DNA of 64,000 bases from an uncultured Alphaproteobacteria bacterium (lineage in GTDB: Bacteria; Pseudomonadota; Alphaproteobacteria; RF32; CAG-239). The DNA lies in contig CASZWJ010000001.1 of assembly GCA_949493535.1 (NCBI GenBank), forward strand, positions 204,850 through 268,849, written 5' to 3'. Below the pieces are notes generated by a model. The model was given only the letters and a program-made list of their open reading frames with translations, was not told where the DNA came from and searched no databases. Both the position numbers and the translations under genes were made by a program. This document shows positions 63,241 to 64,000 of the stretch, one piece after another; position 1 is the stretch's first letter; each line of letters begins with the position of its first letter.

Positions 63241-64000
63241 TTATCCTTCCATAACGCCACTCAGCGAGTTGGTAGTGGCTTCAGTTACTTTTATGTTTAC
63301 AATTTTGTTCATATATTCTTTGCCAAGTTCGGCATGAAGGTTCTGCATGTACGGAGTGCGGCCGATAAGCTGGCCGGCATGGCGCCCTTTCATGTCAAAA
63401 AGAACCGGCATTATTTTACCTACAGATTCTTTATTAAACTTTAACTGATAGGAAAATAATAAATCCTGTAAAATATCCAAGCGCTCTTTTTTTATTTTTT
63501 CTTCAACCTGATTTTTCATCAAGGCAGCCGGTGTTCCCGCGCGGCGGCTGTATTTGAAAGAAAAAGCCTGAATGAATTTGACATGGTTGACAATATCCAG
63601 AGTGGCCTGAAAATCGGAATCTTCTTCTCCGGGAAAACCGACGATGAAATCCGAGGACATCCGCAGTTCCGGATTTGCCGTTTGCAGTTTTTCTACAACA
63701 CGCAGATAATCGGCGGAATTGTGCCGGCGGTTCATGGCTTTTAATATTTTATCAGACCCTGATTGAACCGGAAGATGCAGGTAAGGCATAATTTGTTTCA
63801 AATCCCGGTGGCAGGCGATTAATTCGTCATCAACGTCGGCAGGGTATGAGGTTGTATAACGAATCCTTTTCAAGCCGTCAATTTTCGCTAATTCTCTCAG
63901 CAGATAAGCTAAATTTTGCTCTTTTCCCGATGCGTCTTCTCCATGGTAGGAATTGACATTTTGTCCGAGAAGGTTGATTTCAAGCGTACCGCCGTCTATC
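63241..64000 (-). CDS. miaB: tRNA-2-methylthio-N6-dimethylallyladenosine synthase MiaB (C-terminal part, cut by window edge)
   Basis: About 253 residues of a radical-SAM methylthiotransferase, open to the right edge. EINLLGQNVNSYHGED is the MiaB signature; the radical-SAM fold continues with LHLPVQSGSDKILKAMNRRH and DFIVGFPGEEDSDF, and a C-terminal TRAM domain. The N-terminal domain and the CxxxCxxC cluster lie outside. Adds the methylthio group at A37 of tRNAs reading UNN codons. Confidence 0.96.
   Translation of the reverse strand, partial: IDGGTLEINLLGQNVNSYHGEDASGKEQNLAYLLRELAKIDGLKRIRYTTSYPADVDDELIACHRDLKQIMPYLHLPVQSGSDKILKAMNRRHNSADYLRVVEKLQTANPELRMSSDFIVGFPGEEDSDFQATLDIVNHVKFIQAFSFKYSRRAGTPAALMKNQVEEKIKKERLDILQDLLFSYQLKFNKESVGKIMPVLFDMKGRHAGQLIGRTPYMQNLHAELGKEYMNKIVNIKVTEATTNSLSGVMEG

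Noticed and set aside
1-64000. CRISPR array, insertion sequence or complete prophage
   Set aside because: No regularly spaced direct repeats, no transposase or integrase frame, and no run of phage structural genes seen on either strand.

Overview
This window reads as chromosomal DNA of a moderately AT-rich alphaproteobacterium, probably an uncultured host-associated lineage (gut RF32/Rhodospirillales-like or similar). The placement is an inference from gene order and families. Supporting it are a DUF3576 lipoprotein next to leuS-lptE-holA, and the conserved block miaB-phoH-ybeY-corC-lnt-(XRE regulator)-metK-trmB. Muropeptide recycling genes (murQ, anmK) are present. Nearly all genes are housekeeping. 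I see no insertion sequence, CRISPR array or intact prophage.

Layout. 1-5.5 kb: start of rsmB, a DUF3576 lipoprotein, leuS, lptE, holA. 5.6-7 kb: small accessory genes. 7-10.3 kb (minus): rpmH-rnpA-yidD-yidC-engB, the usual cluster for RNase P and membrane insertion. 10.4-15.2 kb (minus): a Bax-inhibitor-like membrane protein, a YgjP-like peptidase, two tandem YcgN-like cysteine-cluster proteins, dnaB and rpmB. 15.3-19.1 kb: tRNA-Arg, dps, an esterase, a DUF805 protein, a LysR regulator and a lipoprotein. 19.3-28.7 kb: a divergent membrane pyrophosphatase, a CDF metal transporter, and a Gld-type ABC exporter whose permease, GldG and DUF4340 parts form one 1159-residue protein, followed upstream by rlmB. 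28.8-31.3 kb: murQ, tRNA-Tyr, tRNA-Gly and tuf.

30-53.5 kb holds the classical tRNA-tuf-tRNA-Trp-secE-nusG-rplKAJL-rpoBC block. The order is preserved, but it is broken in three places by foreign-looking or minus-strand genes. Between tuf and secE lie a repeat-rich non-coding stretch, an ankyrin-like protein, a DXS-like enzyme, a degraded element at tRNA-Trp and a zeta-toxin-like kinase. Between nusG and rplK lie anmK and an unknown gene. Between rplL and rpoB lie three unknown genes and a candidate structured RNA. Each resulting piece has its own promoter and terminator.

53.6-64 kb: a small cysteine-rich membrane protein, a 661-residue unknown protein divergent from an exported acidic protein, then the minus-strand trmB/metK/XRE/lnt/corC/ybeY/phoH/miaB block running off the right edge.

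The most unusual signals are non-coding. They are (1) a dispersed hairpin family with a conserved TCATGTAC...GTACACT tip at the 3' ends of holA, tuf, rplA and rplJ; (2) inverted degenerate copies of the tRNA T-arm just beyond the terminators of tRNA-Arg and tRNA-Trp, with a direct copy of the tRNA-Trp 3' end 179 bp away and phage-like gene remnants nearby; and (3) a roughly 200-nt four-way-junction RNA with its own promoter and terminator before a lipoprotein gene.
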